In this document: positions 34,736 to 45,724 of the stretch, in pieces
How the letters are laid out: every line of letters begins with the position of its first letter
Numbering within the stretch: the first letter of the stretch is position 1
Origin: Bolinopsis microptera
Taxonomy: Eukaryota > Ctenophora > Tentaculata > Lobata > Bolinopsidae
DNA length: 64,000 bases
Direction: 5' to 3'
Assembly: GCF_026151205.1 (NCBI RefSeq)
Contig: NC_087072.1
Coordinates: 1,819,375 to 1,883,374 of the forward strand
Program-made: the position numbers and the translations under genes
Notes under the pieces: generated by a model
Told to the model about the DNA's origin: nothing
Seen by the model: the letters and a program-made list of their open reading frames with translations, nothing else
Database searches by the model: none

Positions 34736-35292
34736 TCAGTCATTAGGATTAACGCTAAAAATTCGCCTCATCAACAAACTATGAAGCACAATGCACATTG
34801 CACAATGCACATATTGTGTAAACTCTAAAAAATAAATTAAATATTGAACCAAAAAAGTTTTGAGTTTGTTTGGTAAAATACCTTACTGTTTACGTTCAAG
34901 ATATTTTGTAAAAACATCATTTTTCAATTAATAATTGTTTCAACCTTAGTAGCTGAAAATGGCTTGTCTCCATGATGTCTACTACAAAATATGCAATATT
35001 TCTAAATTATAGTTAGCTATTTTGCAATCTGAAAGAATATGATTTTATTTCATTCGGATAACGGTAATTGATAAAATTATGACCACTTTATTAAGTTATA
35101 AATAACAATATGTACTAACTATCCTATATCCTATATCCTATAATATAAGTGTTTATGTTAAATAACTAAATGACATACTTGAAATTTAGACAGAAAACAC
35201 GTAATCACGAGCTTACGAGAGAATCAGCAAGTTGGCTTATTTGTAAATTAAAGTTATTGTGTGTTAAACCAATGCTTGTTTTTATTAGTCAC

Positions 35293-35901
35293 CTGGTTGT
35301 GGTCCGTAGTAATCAGATGCTGTGTCGGAGTAGTAATCGAAATCTATCTTTGTCACGTCTCTGTTCCAGTACGAGCTCCAGCCATCGTAACCACACGTTG
35401 CTTGAGAGAGCAGTATGCTGAGCACCTCCTCGTCGTTACAGTGTATCACTACTGATCTAACACCTGCAAGTTTTAATACTTTCAACACTACTATATAACA
35501 AATAATTTGAGGAGGTTCTCTCAAGAAGATTTTTATATCGAAGATTTCAAGAGCCTAAACTGTGTATGATTCGCCTCTCCAAACAAATCTAAAATCTAAA
35601 GTTACCTGCAGTTCTGGTTAGCGTGATACGCCACACCTTGTCAGCAGTAGAGGGGAGATTAACAGGGAAGTTAGTGTCGGATGAGCAGTATAACAGTCCG
35701 TATCGTGGAGTAGAGGCGAAGTTGAGCCAGACTCCTCCTGCAACTCCCTCACCAGAGTAGAAGTACACTCTCACCTCATCGTTACTCCCCAGCACACTAT
35801 TAGTTTGAATTTCTAAAGGTGTCGACTCAAGATCCCACTCTATTTTCGCCCCACGTTCGACTGGTAACCAACCTGTTAATTGTATGTTTAACTCATGACT
35901 A
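35293..35901 (-). CDS. Ectodomain exon pair, paralogous copy carrying an extra intron
   Basis: Exons 35901-35606 and 35463-35293 together encode a paralogue of the 33.5-kb exon (SSHELNIQLTGWLPVERGAK to DTASDYYGPQPG). A 142-nt GT-AG intron (35605-35464) interrupts it between ITLTRTAG and VRSVVIHCN. The heptamer ACCTGCA (TGCAGGT on the coding strand) is present at both intron edges and once in the intronless copy. The final donor CCAG/GTGACT is the same as in copy 1. As starts and ends are in different phases, this copy must be used instead of, not together with, the 33.5-kb exon, or belong to a second partial gene. Confidence 0.55.
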
Positions 35902-36096
35902 CTGAGCAACGATTAATGAATATCATGAATTTACAGAAGAGGTGTTCTAGCAAAATTGTAAAGGAATTGTATGAATGTCGCCCATAGTTTATTCTCAGAA
36001 TTTAAGGGCCCGACCATACCATGACTGTTGTCACCATGACTGTTGTCATGGTGCGGTCAGATGTAATGACCATATGTACGTAGTGTGTTTATAGGG

Positions 36097-38550
36097 ATTA
36101 CACAGGATTACACAGGATTAAAATTAAATTATAGATCCATTATCATGGACCGTCATAATTGTACAGAAATTAATGAAAACATTCATCTTTCCTTGAAGTC
36201 AGGGCCAGGGTTATCCTTAAATCTTAATTATGACTAATTCGCGAGGTTCTCACCAAATTGATAGTAAAATTGTTTAAGTTTCGTGCATTTGATTTACGTT
36301 GACGCATATCTTCGGTGAAGCTATTTCGCTCTTCGGAGCAGCGAAGGAAATAAGTGCACACACAATTGACAGCATAGGAGCGCCTTTCTTGAAATTGAAT
36401 ATACTGTGGGGTGTTTGGTTTAATATCAAGTGAACGGTGGCAGTGAATATCTCATTAAACTATATAAAAAATAAGTATAAAGAATAAGGAAAAGGAACGG
36501 GAATGAAGCCAATACCAGAAGTGAAACCCCACCAAAGAATAATTGATCCTTAGGTAGACCTGGTGAAATAAAGTAACTGAACTGTAAGTTTAAGAAAAGA
36601 CGGAAGGAATAAAGGAGAGAGGAAATAATGTAATGTGAACATCATCAGCAGATGACTTGGCACACCGGTTTCGGGGGTTTAATACCTGTACCGGTTTAAT
36701 GTGCCAAGACCCCCTAGCAATCACTCGTCAGTGATCACCTGTTCACGTTAAATGTGATGTCAAGGATGTCGCTGACATCATATGGAGGCTCTGGTGATTT
36801 TGAGGAATTACAGTTGAGTAAGGAGACAAAATTTCCATAAGATGGACTTTGAGATTTGTTTCATTGATATTGCTTGAGTCGGTGATTCCAGTGCTTATTT
36901 CAATGAGTGGCATTTGAGAAAAATTTTTGACTAACTATTCGACCTCTGTTTTGAATACAAGTCACATATTTAAAGAACATGCAACTCGTCTTCGATGGTC
37001 TCAACGCCCATACTTGATTGACACCAAGCACATAGCCTTTGCTCACGGGGTGTGTTGGAGTATCTGCCTCTTTCAATATGGAGATCATGGGCACTGATTC
37101 TAAGTTTTGTGGTGCTATAACGACGAGAGAAGCCGTTGCATAAGTGTAAGTAAGGCTCTCGGTTGAAGGTGTGTTTGATTGAGTGATAGAATGAGAGTTT
37201 AGAAGAAGTAGATTTCTGATATTCCCAACATTTTTTGAATTGATTGGTTAGAGCTTCGATGATGTTAGGGATTCTATACTTTTTGCTGCATAGTGGTTTG
37301 ATACATTGACTAAAATTTGACTGATTTTTGAGGGAGTCTTTTAATAATTTGTGATCACTTTGACTTACAGGGTTGGGCTTGTTAATGTTGGCTGCATTTG
37401 TATTGAGAATTCGGTGCGCAGTTACGTGATCTAGTTTGTAAATTTCATCTAGTTCAAGGAGTGGTTTTATGTAGCGATACCAAGGTAAGTTTAGTGACTT
37501 TTGTTCTTTTACGGCTGCAGTAACAAACGAATTCGAATTTGATTTTGTATTTAGCCTTTTGAAGTAATTTAATGTTAAGCGAATTGATAAATCAGAGGAA
37601 TTATTCCTGTTTCTCCCCATACACCTACATTTGATGCTTTACGATAGACTCCCAATGCCCATTTTAGGAATGAAATATGCACTCTTTCTTGCAGAGAGGC
37701 GCTGATTTTTTTAAAGTAAGTTAGTAGCGGTTGCTTCTGTCGAGTTAATCGTTTTGCAAAGAGATTTATTGATCGTACTAGTGGGTGTCCATATTGGAGC
37801 ACCATATAATAAAATGGGCTTGATGAGAGAGTCGAACAGTGTAAGGGTGCTTTAAAAGATAACTTTGAACGCATGACAACCCTTTTAAGGCCAAACAATG
37901 CACGCATTGCTTTGGTTTTAAGGTTTTGTTGAGCGATCTGTACTTGACCCGATTGATGAAGTTCAAATCCAAGGTAACAATAACTGTCAACAATTTCAAG
38001 ATTAGATCCGGTGAGTGTAAATTTGATGTTTTGTACGTCCTGTTTTTTCTTACCAAAGATGACTGCTTGAGTTTTGAGTTCATGGATTTCAATGCCCCAC
38101 TCCTGACAAAAATCACCGAGAATATTAAGTTGCATTTGAGTGGTTTCCTGGTCCAGTGAAAGGAGTATAAGGTCATCCGCCCACAGCAGGTGGCTAACAG
38201 TCATATTTGAAAGTACGGGGCAATTTGGAAAATCTAGGAGGCAGGACATATCACTGAGAAAAACTTTAAAAAGGTCAGGTGAGAGTGGGTGACCTTGTTC
38301 TGTACCTTTACGTATCTGAAAGCGTTTACTGAGATGACCAGATAGTTTTATGTAAGCGTACGAGTTTGAGTACTTATTTTTGAGGACATTGTAGAAGTTT
38401 CCAGTTATGCCATTTTTTGCGAGTTTGAGGAAAAGGGCTTGACGGCAGACTGAGTCGAATGCTTTTTTAAATCAACAAATACTGCATATACAGGTTTCCC
38501 CAAAAGTTAATATTTTGAAGCTATAGTTTTCATGGTTAGTATGTGATCAA
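36097..38550 (-). mobile_element. 5'-truncated, frameshifted LINE retrotransposon, 2.45 kb
   Basis: Flanked by ATAGGG (36091-36096 and 38551-38556). On the minus strand the reverse transcriptase begins within KPVYAVFVDLKK, loses a base in a run of A at about 38466 (ahead of the F-D of the K-A-F-D motif), then continues KGTEQGHPLSPDLF, catalytic LLWADDLILLS, and YLGFELHQSG. A second frame change lies near 37600, before LTLNYFKRL; the C-terminal part (37620-36970) ends with LRISAHDLHIERGRY, CAWCQSS and IEDELHVL, the usual LINE zinc-finger tail. The 3' end carries decamer repeats (CCTGTGTAAT). It is inactive. It inserted after the segmental duplication because copy 1 has an empty site. Confidence 0.88.
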
Positions 38551-39239
38551 ATAGGGCGTGCCAAGGATACGTGACAACTCCTCAGACACTCGGCTTTTCA
38601 AAAGCCGTACCTAGCTGATAATCCGTGCAAGACGTGACTGCAGGCACAGTCTATTCAGTACTCGTGCCAACTGTCATAGATAACGTGACGTCACGATTAC
38701 CTAATAAGGTCAATATTTTTCGTGATATGGACATTTGCAGTGCAGAGTGCAAAGATAGTACTATAGTACAAACAGATCCGTCTAAAAAAATCGATCTACT
38801 GACAGAAGAAGCTTCCAAAGGATTTATGACGTTTTTAGGTTCAATTTTAAGTTTCGTTCGGGTGGCCAACTTTTCCAAAATTGTCCACGTGTCTTAAGGC
38901 CACTTTTGGCCACTTTTTGCCACTTTAGCCACTTTTTACCTCCTTTCTTGTTTGTCAAATATCTTAAGCTGTGAACATCGTAGAAGGATACAAATTAATA
39001 GAGGGTAATTATCATATCGACGAGAAAAACTTTTGTAAGACAAATGTTCATGTCAGACAATTATATAATTGGATAGTTACTAATTAGCAAGTAACTAAAA
39101 ATCATAAAAATGTTTATTGGCTCAAAATGATCGGAATTTCTCGAAACACTGGGAAAGGTAGGTAGTTTTTAAAAAACTTTCGAAAATTTAAAATTTCTTT
39201 CCGCCAAAATTTTTTTCGAATAGAAGTTCTAATTAAAGC

Positions 39240-39385
39240 ATCAAACCATGGTTTGGTGGCCGAACTGCATCCGACCGAGTTGGTCCCCACTCGGAACCAG
39301 ATTTGTCCCCACTGGGAATCGAACCCCAGTCGTCCGTGTGGTAAGTAAATGTATTAAAACCACTAAACCACCCGGCCGACGTGAC
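39240..39385 (-). mobile_element. tRNA-derived SINE
   Basis: On the minus strand the head reads GGCCGGGTGGTTTAGTGG (an A-box-like promoter element) and, about 45 bases on, GGTTCGATTCCCAGT (a B box). The arms do not close into a tRNA acceptor stem, and the body continues past the tRNA part (GGACCAACTCGGTCGGATG), as in a SINE. Family not identified; the 3' end is uncertain. Confidence 0.6.
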
Positions 39386-39898
39386 AGCACTCACATTTTA
39401 CTATTTTCATCCCAATTATCATAGTATGTTTAGAGATCGAGCCTAAAATCATGACAAATGGCACAGTGTGTTAAAAGGCCGTGCCTTTACTCGTGACAAC
39501 AGTCATAGTATGGCTCTTACCTCCTTTTCCCATAGGTAAGTAGGTAGTATACAAATTTGCAAAATTTGTGGCTAAAATTATGGTATTACCAAATTTATTG
39601 TGAACCAAATTTATTGACCTTAAGGTATACTTTTATGCGATACATCGCATAAATATCATTATGGTAAACGTTTAATCAGTATATTATGTAATCATTTAAT
39701 TTAACCTGTTATCCGGTTTGCAGGAACCATGTAGTTCAAATTTTTCCCGATTACTTCATTTCCCGAATCCCGATTACTTCGCTGCCTGTTAGGTGCCTTG
39801 CCGTCACTCTATAGGCAGCAGTATTAATGCGACCAGCTCTGTAAACAAATTTTCTTACAACGACAGATTATGCTATCTTTTATAATCCAATATTTTAG

Positions 39899-40588
39899 AA
39901 CTTTACACCTTGTTGTATTTGCGAAAGATCAAAGCATACAGACTGTTACAATGCTGAAAAACAACAAACCTTTCCCTAGAGCGTTAATTGTATTGACGGA
40001 GGTCACTAGTATCAAGATCTTAGTTTTAAGTTATATTTAAACAAAACACTTATTTAACAATAGATGTATGTCCAATCAGATAATGTAACTACACAAGCCA
40101 CAGCAATTAAAGTCTACGATATGTAGGCTGACACATCTAGAAAATGCCGTTTTGAGTATAAGTTGTTAACTCAGAGTCAGGCCCCTGTTTGTTTCAGCTG
40201 TTAGATTTAGCATGAAGCAAACAGAGGAGTGAATTACCGAGAATTAAACAATTTGAACTTATATAGTGACACCATATGGATTTTTAATGTTATCATTTAG
40301 GTCTTGATTCTTTTCTGTTTGATCCCTGTCACCCTGTGGTCAATTCAAAGATAATACTTTCGACACTTGCACTTCTATTGGATAAACTTCACCTCATTGG
40401 ACACACTACCTACAGCTCTTATCCCGACGTACACTTAGTATCAGCCCGAAAGCAGCTCAAAAATATTTCTACTGAGTTTGATTAATGTAATAAACCTAAA
40501 TTCGTTACAATTTGCAGGCCGTGAATGAATGGGGAGAACGAGCGACCGATTACATTCCCGGTATCATTTTGCATAAATTTGAGAACGG
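39899..40588 (+). CDS. Candidate three-exon coding region, unknown protein
   Basis: Three plus-strand open segments have compatible splice sites. Exon 1 is about 39899-40010 (acceptor ATATTTTAG; TLHLVVFAKDQSIQTVTMLK to VLTEVT; donor A/GTATCA, phase 1). Exon 2 starts near 40302 after TCATTTAG and reads LDSFLFDPCHPVVNSKII to YPDVHL, donor A/GTATCA, phase 0. Exon 3 is about 40519-40588 after TTTGCAG, AVNEWGERATDYIPGIILHK, donor G/GTAACT. The residue make-up looks coding, unlike nearby frames, but I recognise no family and start and end exons are missing. The exon 2 donor is a choice among several. Confidence 0.35.
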
Positions 40589-40599
40589 TAACTTAAATT

Positions 40600-41490
40600 G
40601 ATCTACTTCCTTTGTGTCTGGAAAAATACGGTCGATGGTCCAGTCTACCCAAGTTTTGGTTTTGGTGAAAAATATGTAATACTATAATTATCTCATTTCA
40701 ACGGGTATATAAAGTGGTACTATTTCTATTTTCTACTTTTCTATAACGATAAATTATTGATCTATTTTTGATCAATGATAAGTAAAATAGCAGCTCATGC
40801 ATGCACATGTCACGTAGCTTACCACAGAGAGATAGCGAGATGATTTGTAGGAATATTAACTTCGTTTGAAGATTCCGCATGTCTGCCATTCTACATTGTT
40901 AGAAAAATCGATGTTTAACTTTAAACGAAATATCAACAACTGAAGATTGAGGAAAGTACATAATACAAGTTTACTAATCAACTCGCCAGAGTGCTATCAC
41001 GTGAATTAAATGAATTTGTGGATTTGCAGCCGAACGAAACGGTTTTACTGTTTTATAAACCCTAATCCTATCCAGTAACCATGACCCCGAAGCTGATCAC
41101 TATGACCGTAATTCGTGTTTTACAAGCCTGTCGTGTAACCAAAACAGTTTTTGCCGATAACTTCTTGGGCAAGCGTTTCAACCATATACATTTATAGCAA
41201 CCCTATATATTTATAGCAGGTAATTCGGAATCAGCGTCCAAAATACATCGAACGAAGCTTATAGTTATACTATTGAAATTTTACATACTTTCATGGCCGG
41301 GCTCTTTCCTAAACGGTTCAAATATCATCGGCGAGTGATAACTAGCAGAAAGCCCATGCTCTACACCATCTACCCTCCTCTAAAGACTAAATAATCGGGT
41401 CTACAATCACCATCTTGCGATTCATTTTGCGATTAAATAATTTTAATCTTATACCTTTCTAGAGGCAAACATCATAATCATATTATATGA
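40600..41490. other. Non-coding stretch, nothing recognised
   Basis: AT-rich with no convincing exon. A fragment at 41229-41258 (AATCAGCGTCCAAAATACAT) recurs at 59250-59280 as a small dispersed repeat. Confidence 0.4.
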
Positions 41491-41492
41491 TA

Positions 41493-42024
41493 CTAGAAAA
41501 CCCGTGGTCACAGGGAAGAAGCTAATAATATTTTTTGTTAGTAAGTTTAAATCGAGTCAAAAAATATCCCACTCAACCGAAGATACAGCTGATTAAAATG
41601 TCGCTCGCACTAAACACAACGTAATATCAACAAAACCGATAAAAATGCCGTTTTAACAATCTTTGCACGTGCACGTACGTGTAACAACCCTCGTTACCCT
41701 GGTTACTATATGCAATCTTTTGCTTCTTATCTAATTTGCACGTGGGCGGTCGTACAAACATTGTACAAACAAAGATAATTCTCTGAATCATTATATGACT
41801 AGAAAACCCGTGGTCACAGGGAGGAAGCTAATAGTATTCTTTGTTGCTCGTACTTAACACAGCGTAATATCAACAAAACTGATCAAAATGACGTTAAAAC
41901 AACCATTGCACGTGCACGTGCTTGAAATAATCCTCGTTACCATGGTAACTACGCAACTACCTATTTCTCGTCTGATTTGCACGTGGGCGGTCGTACAAAC
42001 GACAAACAAAGATAATTCTCTGAA
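41493..42024 (-). mobile_element. Two head-to-tail Helitron-like elements, family B
   Basis: Copies at 41493-41786 and 41799-42024 share both ends: minus-strand start near TTCAGAGAATTATC and finish CCACGGGTTTTCTAG. The CCCTGTGACCACGGG just before TTTTCTAG forms a near-hairpin, as at Helitron 3' ends. A 12-bp spacer (ATCATTATATGA) separates them and resembles the left flank. Both are non-autonomous; copy 2 lacks about 60 bp. Confidence 0.5.
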
Positions 42025-42155
42025 TTACAAGCAACAAAAAGGTGCATTCAAAAGAAAAAATGGTTCGGCTCTATCACAAATTTCATCTTGCATCTTAGGG
42101 GGGCGCCAAAATCATTGATGTTAAGTACGCCGAAAAACCAGTCGAAAATACGCCA

Positions 42156-42479
42156 TCTTACTATATATAAAGCGAGACGATATATAATATATATATATTT
42201 TTTTATCCGTGCCATTTTACTGACACCACGGCATCAACTTTAACGCAACTTTCCGCAAAAACCGTAAAAGATATACAACTGAAACTTTTTTGACTGGGTC
42301 AAATGCTTTAATGGCCTTCAAATCACCATGAAAAAATAAAAAATTGACCAAGGAATAAAAATGTTAGTGCCCAAAATTTGGACTCCCAAGTGGTGTCAAA
42401 AACGCGAATTAAATAGGTAATAATTATTTTAGTCTCTTGAGTCTTGACACCACTCAAGGGTTAGACGGGTTCCTGCTAG
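42156..42479 (+). mobile_element. Helitron-like element, family A, short intact copy, 324 bp
   Basis: Starts TCTTACTATATATAAAGC after a host A and ends GGTTCCTGCTAG before a host T, exactly the A/TC...CTAG/T rule. It matches 7111-7420, 8055-8160 and 10480-10885 in the opposite orientation, so it defines the family ends. No coding capacity. Confidence 0.65.
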
Positions 42480-42817
42480 TTTGTCTAAATTCTAAGACAT
42501 ACGTGAAATATTCCTGATATAAACTATTCCTGAAGGCGATAGTTTCGAGAGTGAGGCTGAGAGAATGTGGGATACTGAAGGGAAAAGAAGCAGTTCTAAC
42601 GAGCTCTTCTCAAACACAAGGATATATCTTGTGAACTTGGCTGGTATATATGAAACATTTGTCATGGAGTTGTAGGGTGAGTTATGTGCCTCGCCGGGCT
42701 AAAGTAGTGGATGTCCTTGCTGTACGGCAAGTTAAACAAGGAACTGAAACTACTAGGTTCCGTACAGACTCAACTCTGCACCCATGTCAATATGTTCATT
42801 ATATGCAAGCCTCTTGA
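42480..42817. other. Non-coding, no feature recognised
   Basis: Lies between the Helitron-like element and the LINE fragment. Confidence 0.4.
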
Positions 42818-43680
42818 TTAATAAGCTTGCAGCCTGGCTACACCCTTTGCTGCTTCGCCTCTCAGGAACAGTATAATATCTGGAGTGTCGGTGAGTTGGT
42901 TCAATGCGATAAAAGGTGTACTTGGCATGGCACCAGACATCATGCTTAGTGCCAATGCCTGCACACGTTTGAGTTTCTTCGCGTTATAGTCCGTTTGAGT
43001 GTCCCTGATCCATATACTACAGCAGTAGGATAGGATGGGACGGATGACGGCGGTGAACATCCATTTGCATGTCTTAGGGCTCATGCCCCATGTGGGGCCG
43101 ACAGCTCTTCTACATTGCATGAGGGATGCCGTGGCTTTTTTTGTGGTGTTGATGATGTGTTCATTGAAGTTAAGTTTGCTGTCTAAGGTCGCTCCTAGAA
43201 ATTTAGCAGACTTAGACAGACCTATAATCCTGTTGCCAACTGTTATAGGTCTTAGAGTCCACTTAAGCACTTACTATTCCAGGTAAACATGACTATCTGA
43301 GTTTTAGGGCGCTAATAGATAGTTGGTTAGATAATAGATAATGGTTTTGCACCATTTCTCTATCGTTTCTTAATAATTTTGCATGTTCGGTCCCAGATGA
43401 TGTCTAAATCATTCCCTTCCGCTAGAGACAACAGATCATCCGCAAAGGCTTGCAGGTAACCCGGTATGTCTTTTGCAGTAAAGGTAAGGAGATCATCGAC
43501 TACCAGGTTCCAAAGGAAAGGAGAGAGAATGCCTCCTTGGGGGCAACCCCGCCTAATCCGAACCCTTCTCGACAAGTTGAAGACTGACTGCTCATAAAAA
43601 CCATACTCAATGCCAAATTCCAATGAGTGGTAAAGCTTAAAGCTTCTAGAAGTTTCTATCACAAAACAGAGTGACCAGTG
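42818..43680 (-). mobile_element. LINE reverse-transcriptase fragment (Jockey/R1-like)
   Basis: Minus-strand 43662-43360 encodes a reverse-transcriptase core with RRGCPQGGILSPFLWN and catalytic FADDLLSLAEG; 43270-42818 continues in another frame with KFLGATLDSKLNFNEHI, CKWMFTAVIRPILSY and a leucine-rich end. The break near 43300 means at least one frameshift. Both ends are truncated, with no 3' tail. The sequence after the catalytic core resembles Jockey/R1-group elements. Confidence 0.8.
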
Positions 43681-43749
43681 GGCCTAATGGCATCATCCTG
43701 CTCGCTGCGTCTTTGGTGTTCGTTACCAAAATCAGTTGTTATCGATTTT

Positions 43750-44505
43750 ACCCGAGAGAAAACGTCCGCGGTAAATTTAGATTTCCAGAGAGCGAGAGTT
43801 AAAACCAAACGTCAGGCACAACTCTAACTCTCTAAGAGAACTCTGGCCAGGTTTGTGTCCTGACATTGGGAGAGGGACAAATCTTAATATGCTAAACTAA
43901 TGGTAAGCACCCATTAAAATAGGATAAACTATGCTCATCCACATGGGATTCCTTGTCCAAACGTTGACCGTTTAGAGCTGATTTGCATTGCCAACTTAGA
44001 GATTTTTTCCGAAAGTGGTTGGTTTCGGGCTGGGGCATTGGGAGAGCAAAGAGGGACAAATCTTAATATGCTAAACTAATGGTAAGCATCCATTAAAATA
44101 GGATAAACTAGCTCATCCACATAGGATTCCTTGTCTAAACGTTGACCGTTTAGAGCTGATTTGCATTGCCAACTTGGAGATTTTTCCGAAAGTGGTTGGT
44201 TTCGGGCTGGAGCATTGGTTGTCATGTCATACGTTGTATGACCCGCCGCGCACGAGTGCGCGGCTCCCCCTGTATTTTGAGTGCGCGGCTCCCCGGCCCC
44301 TGTATCGTAGAAACTCTACAGGATCTATAGTGAAACGACATTGGGGGTCACGATCGACGTGATGCAAGGCATTAGGAGAGCAGAGCGGGACAAATCTTAA
44401 TATGCTAAACTAATGATAAGCACCCATTAAATTAGGATAAACTATGCTCATCCACATGGGACTGCTTGTCTAACGGACGGTTAACTTTAAGAGCTGCTTT
44501 ACTAA
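43750..44505. repeat. Tandem repeat of about 180 bp, three units, one interrupted
   Basis: GGGACAAATCTTAATATGC followed by GTTGACCGTTTAGAGCTG and AAGTGGTTGGTTTCGGGCTG repeats at about 43870, 44050 and 44390. The hairpin repeat at 44222-44365 sits between the second and third units. A diverged single unit with the same leader (AACGTCCGCGGTAAAT) lies at 56466-56705. Confidence 0.8.
44222..44365 (+). repeat. GC-rich hairpin repeat, compact copy
   Basis: Starts with GTCATGTCATACGTTGTATG, then the perfect palindrome GCCGCGCACGAGTGCGCGGC, then CCCCTGTATCGTAGAAACTC and CTATAGTGAAACGACATTGG. GCATT flanks both sides, suggesting insertion into the tandem unit. Confidence 0.72.
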
Positions 44506-45309
44506 GACTAAGAAACTTGGTACCTTGAATTATTGAAGTGGTTGAATTTAGTGTAAAATAAGATGGCACCCAGACCAGTCCTCCGCGGCGTACCAATGGT
44601 AAACAGTGCCTGCTCACAAGTCTCTCACTACACACTATACTCTCAGTCGTTGTAGCGACTGACAACTGCAATAACTCACAATAACTAAGTATTGAACTCT
44701 ACGTTAATACGACAATCACGATAACTTGTATTGCCAATTACTCTGATATGACTACTACATACATGCAACCAAGTGCGGTACTGTGAATCAAACGGTTCAA
44801 ATGCTACAATTCGGTCCTAAGCTAGAGTTGAACAAAGGAAACAGTTGAATCGAGTAATAACGTTCGAATGATGAATATAAAGATATTATCAACAATCACA
44901 ACTTAAACTGTGGCAAGACGGGCCACGTTGGGCGTTCTAGATCAGCGGTTAACACTTTGATTAAACACGTCACCTAAAGAGCTTTTCCAGAACTCATCCT
45001 AACGTGTCCAGAAATGCGTTATCGACACGCGCCACGTGATACCACGTGGTCACTTAACTACCTAAATCTACACTCATTACTAACCAGAGGCACATATTAG
45101 GTGCGATGGGTGCGGGATCGCACAATTTACCGTTTTCCGCACATTTCCGCATAATTTATTGTTTTCCGCACATTTCCGCACATTTTGTAATTTTCTGCAT
45201 ATTTCCGCATAATCTAGAATTTTCCGCGTAATTTCGCATAATTTTGAAATTTTCGCGTTAAGATTTTCGAGTGTAAAAACCAAAATATTTTAAAAGTCGG
45301 GCTCTTTTA

Positions 45310-45716
45310 GGACCGTGACTCAGGCCCTTTCGGGACCCTGACCCAGGCCCTTTCGGGACCGTGACCCAGGCCCTTTCGGGACCCTGACCCAGGCCCTTTC
45401 GGGACAGTGACCCAGGCCCTTTTGGAACTCATACCTAGGCCACGTGACCCAGTTACCACGTGACCCAGGCCCTTTCGGGACCCTGACCCAGGCCCTTTCG
45501 GGACCCTGACCCAGGCCCTTTCGGGGCCCTGACCCAGGCCCTTTCGGGACCGTGACCCAGGCCCTTTTGGAACTCATACCTAGGCCACGTGACCCAGTTA
45601 CCACGTGACCCAGGCCCTTTCGGGACCCTGACCCAGGCCATTTCGGGACCCTGACCCAGGCCCTTTCGGGACCGTGACCCAGGCCCTTTTGGAACTCATG
45701 CCTAGGCCACGTGACC
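45310..45716. repeat. 23-bp minisatellite inside the hAT element
   Basis: Units are CCAGGCCCTTTCGGGACCCTGA-like, about 16 copies with a longer unit containing CTAGGCCACGTGACCC; shorter tracts recur at 45955-46085 and 46608-46712. Long open frames here are by-products. Confidence 0.85.
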
Positions 45717-45724
45717 CGGTTACC

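Larger units (their letters stand above)
34766..39150. repeat. Tandem segmental duplication, copy 2, interrupted by a LINE
   Basis: Sequence 34766-36096 and 38551-39150 aligns with copy 1 (32966-34735); the intact joint GTTTATAGGGCGTGCCAAG at 34130 shows where the LINE entered copy 2. About 290 bp present near 32670-32960 has no counterpart before copy 2. Confidence 0.83.
36012..39515. mobile_element. Possible inverted-repeat element containing the LINE and SINE
   Basis: CCATACCATGACTGTTGTCA at 36014 faces its inverted near-copy GTGACAACAGTCATAGTATG at 39493 (about 20 of 22 match). Removing the LINE leaves about 1.05 kb. A left end also occurs in copy 1 at 34055, without a right end. No target duplication was verified. 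Confidence 0.35.

Noticed and set aside
39290-39385. A functional tRNA gene
   Set aside because: The A and B boxes are there, but the acceptor arms do not pair and sequence continues as a SINE body.
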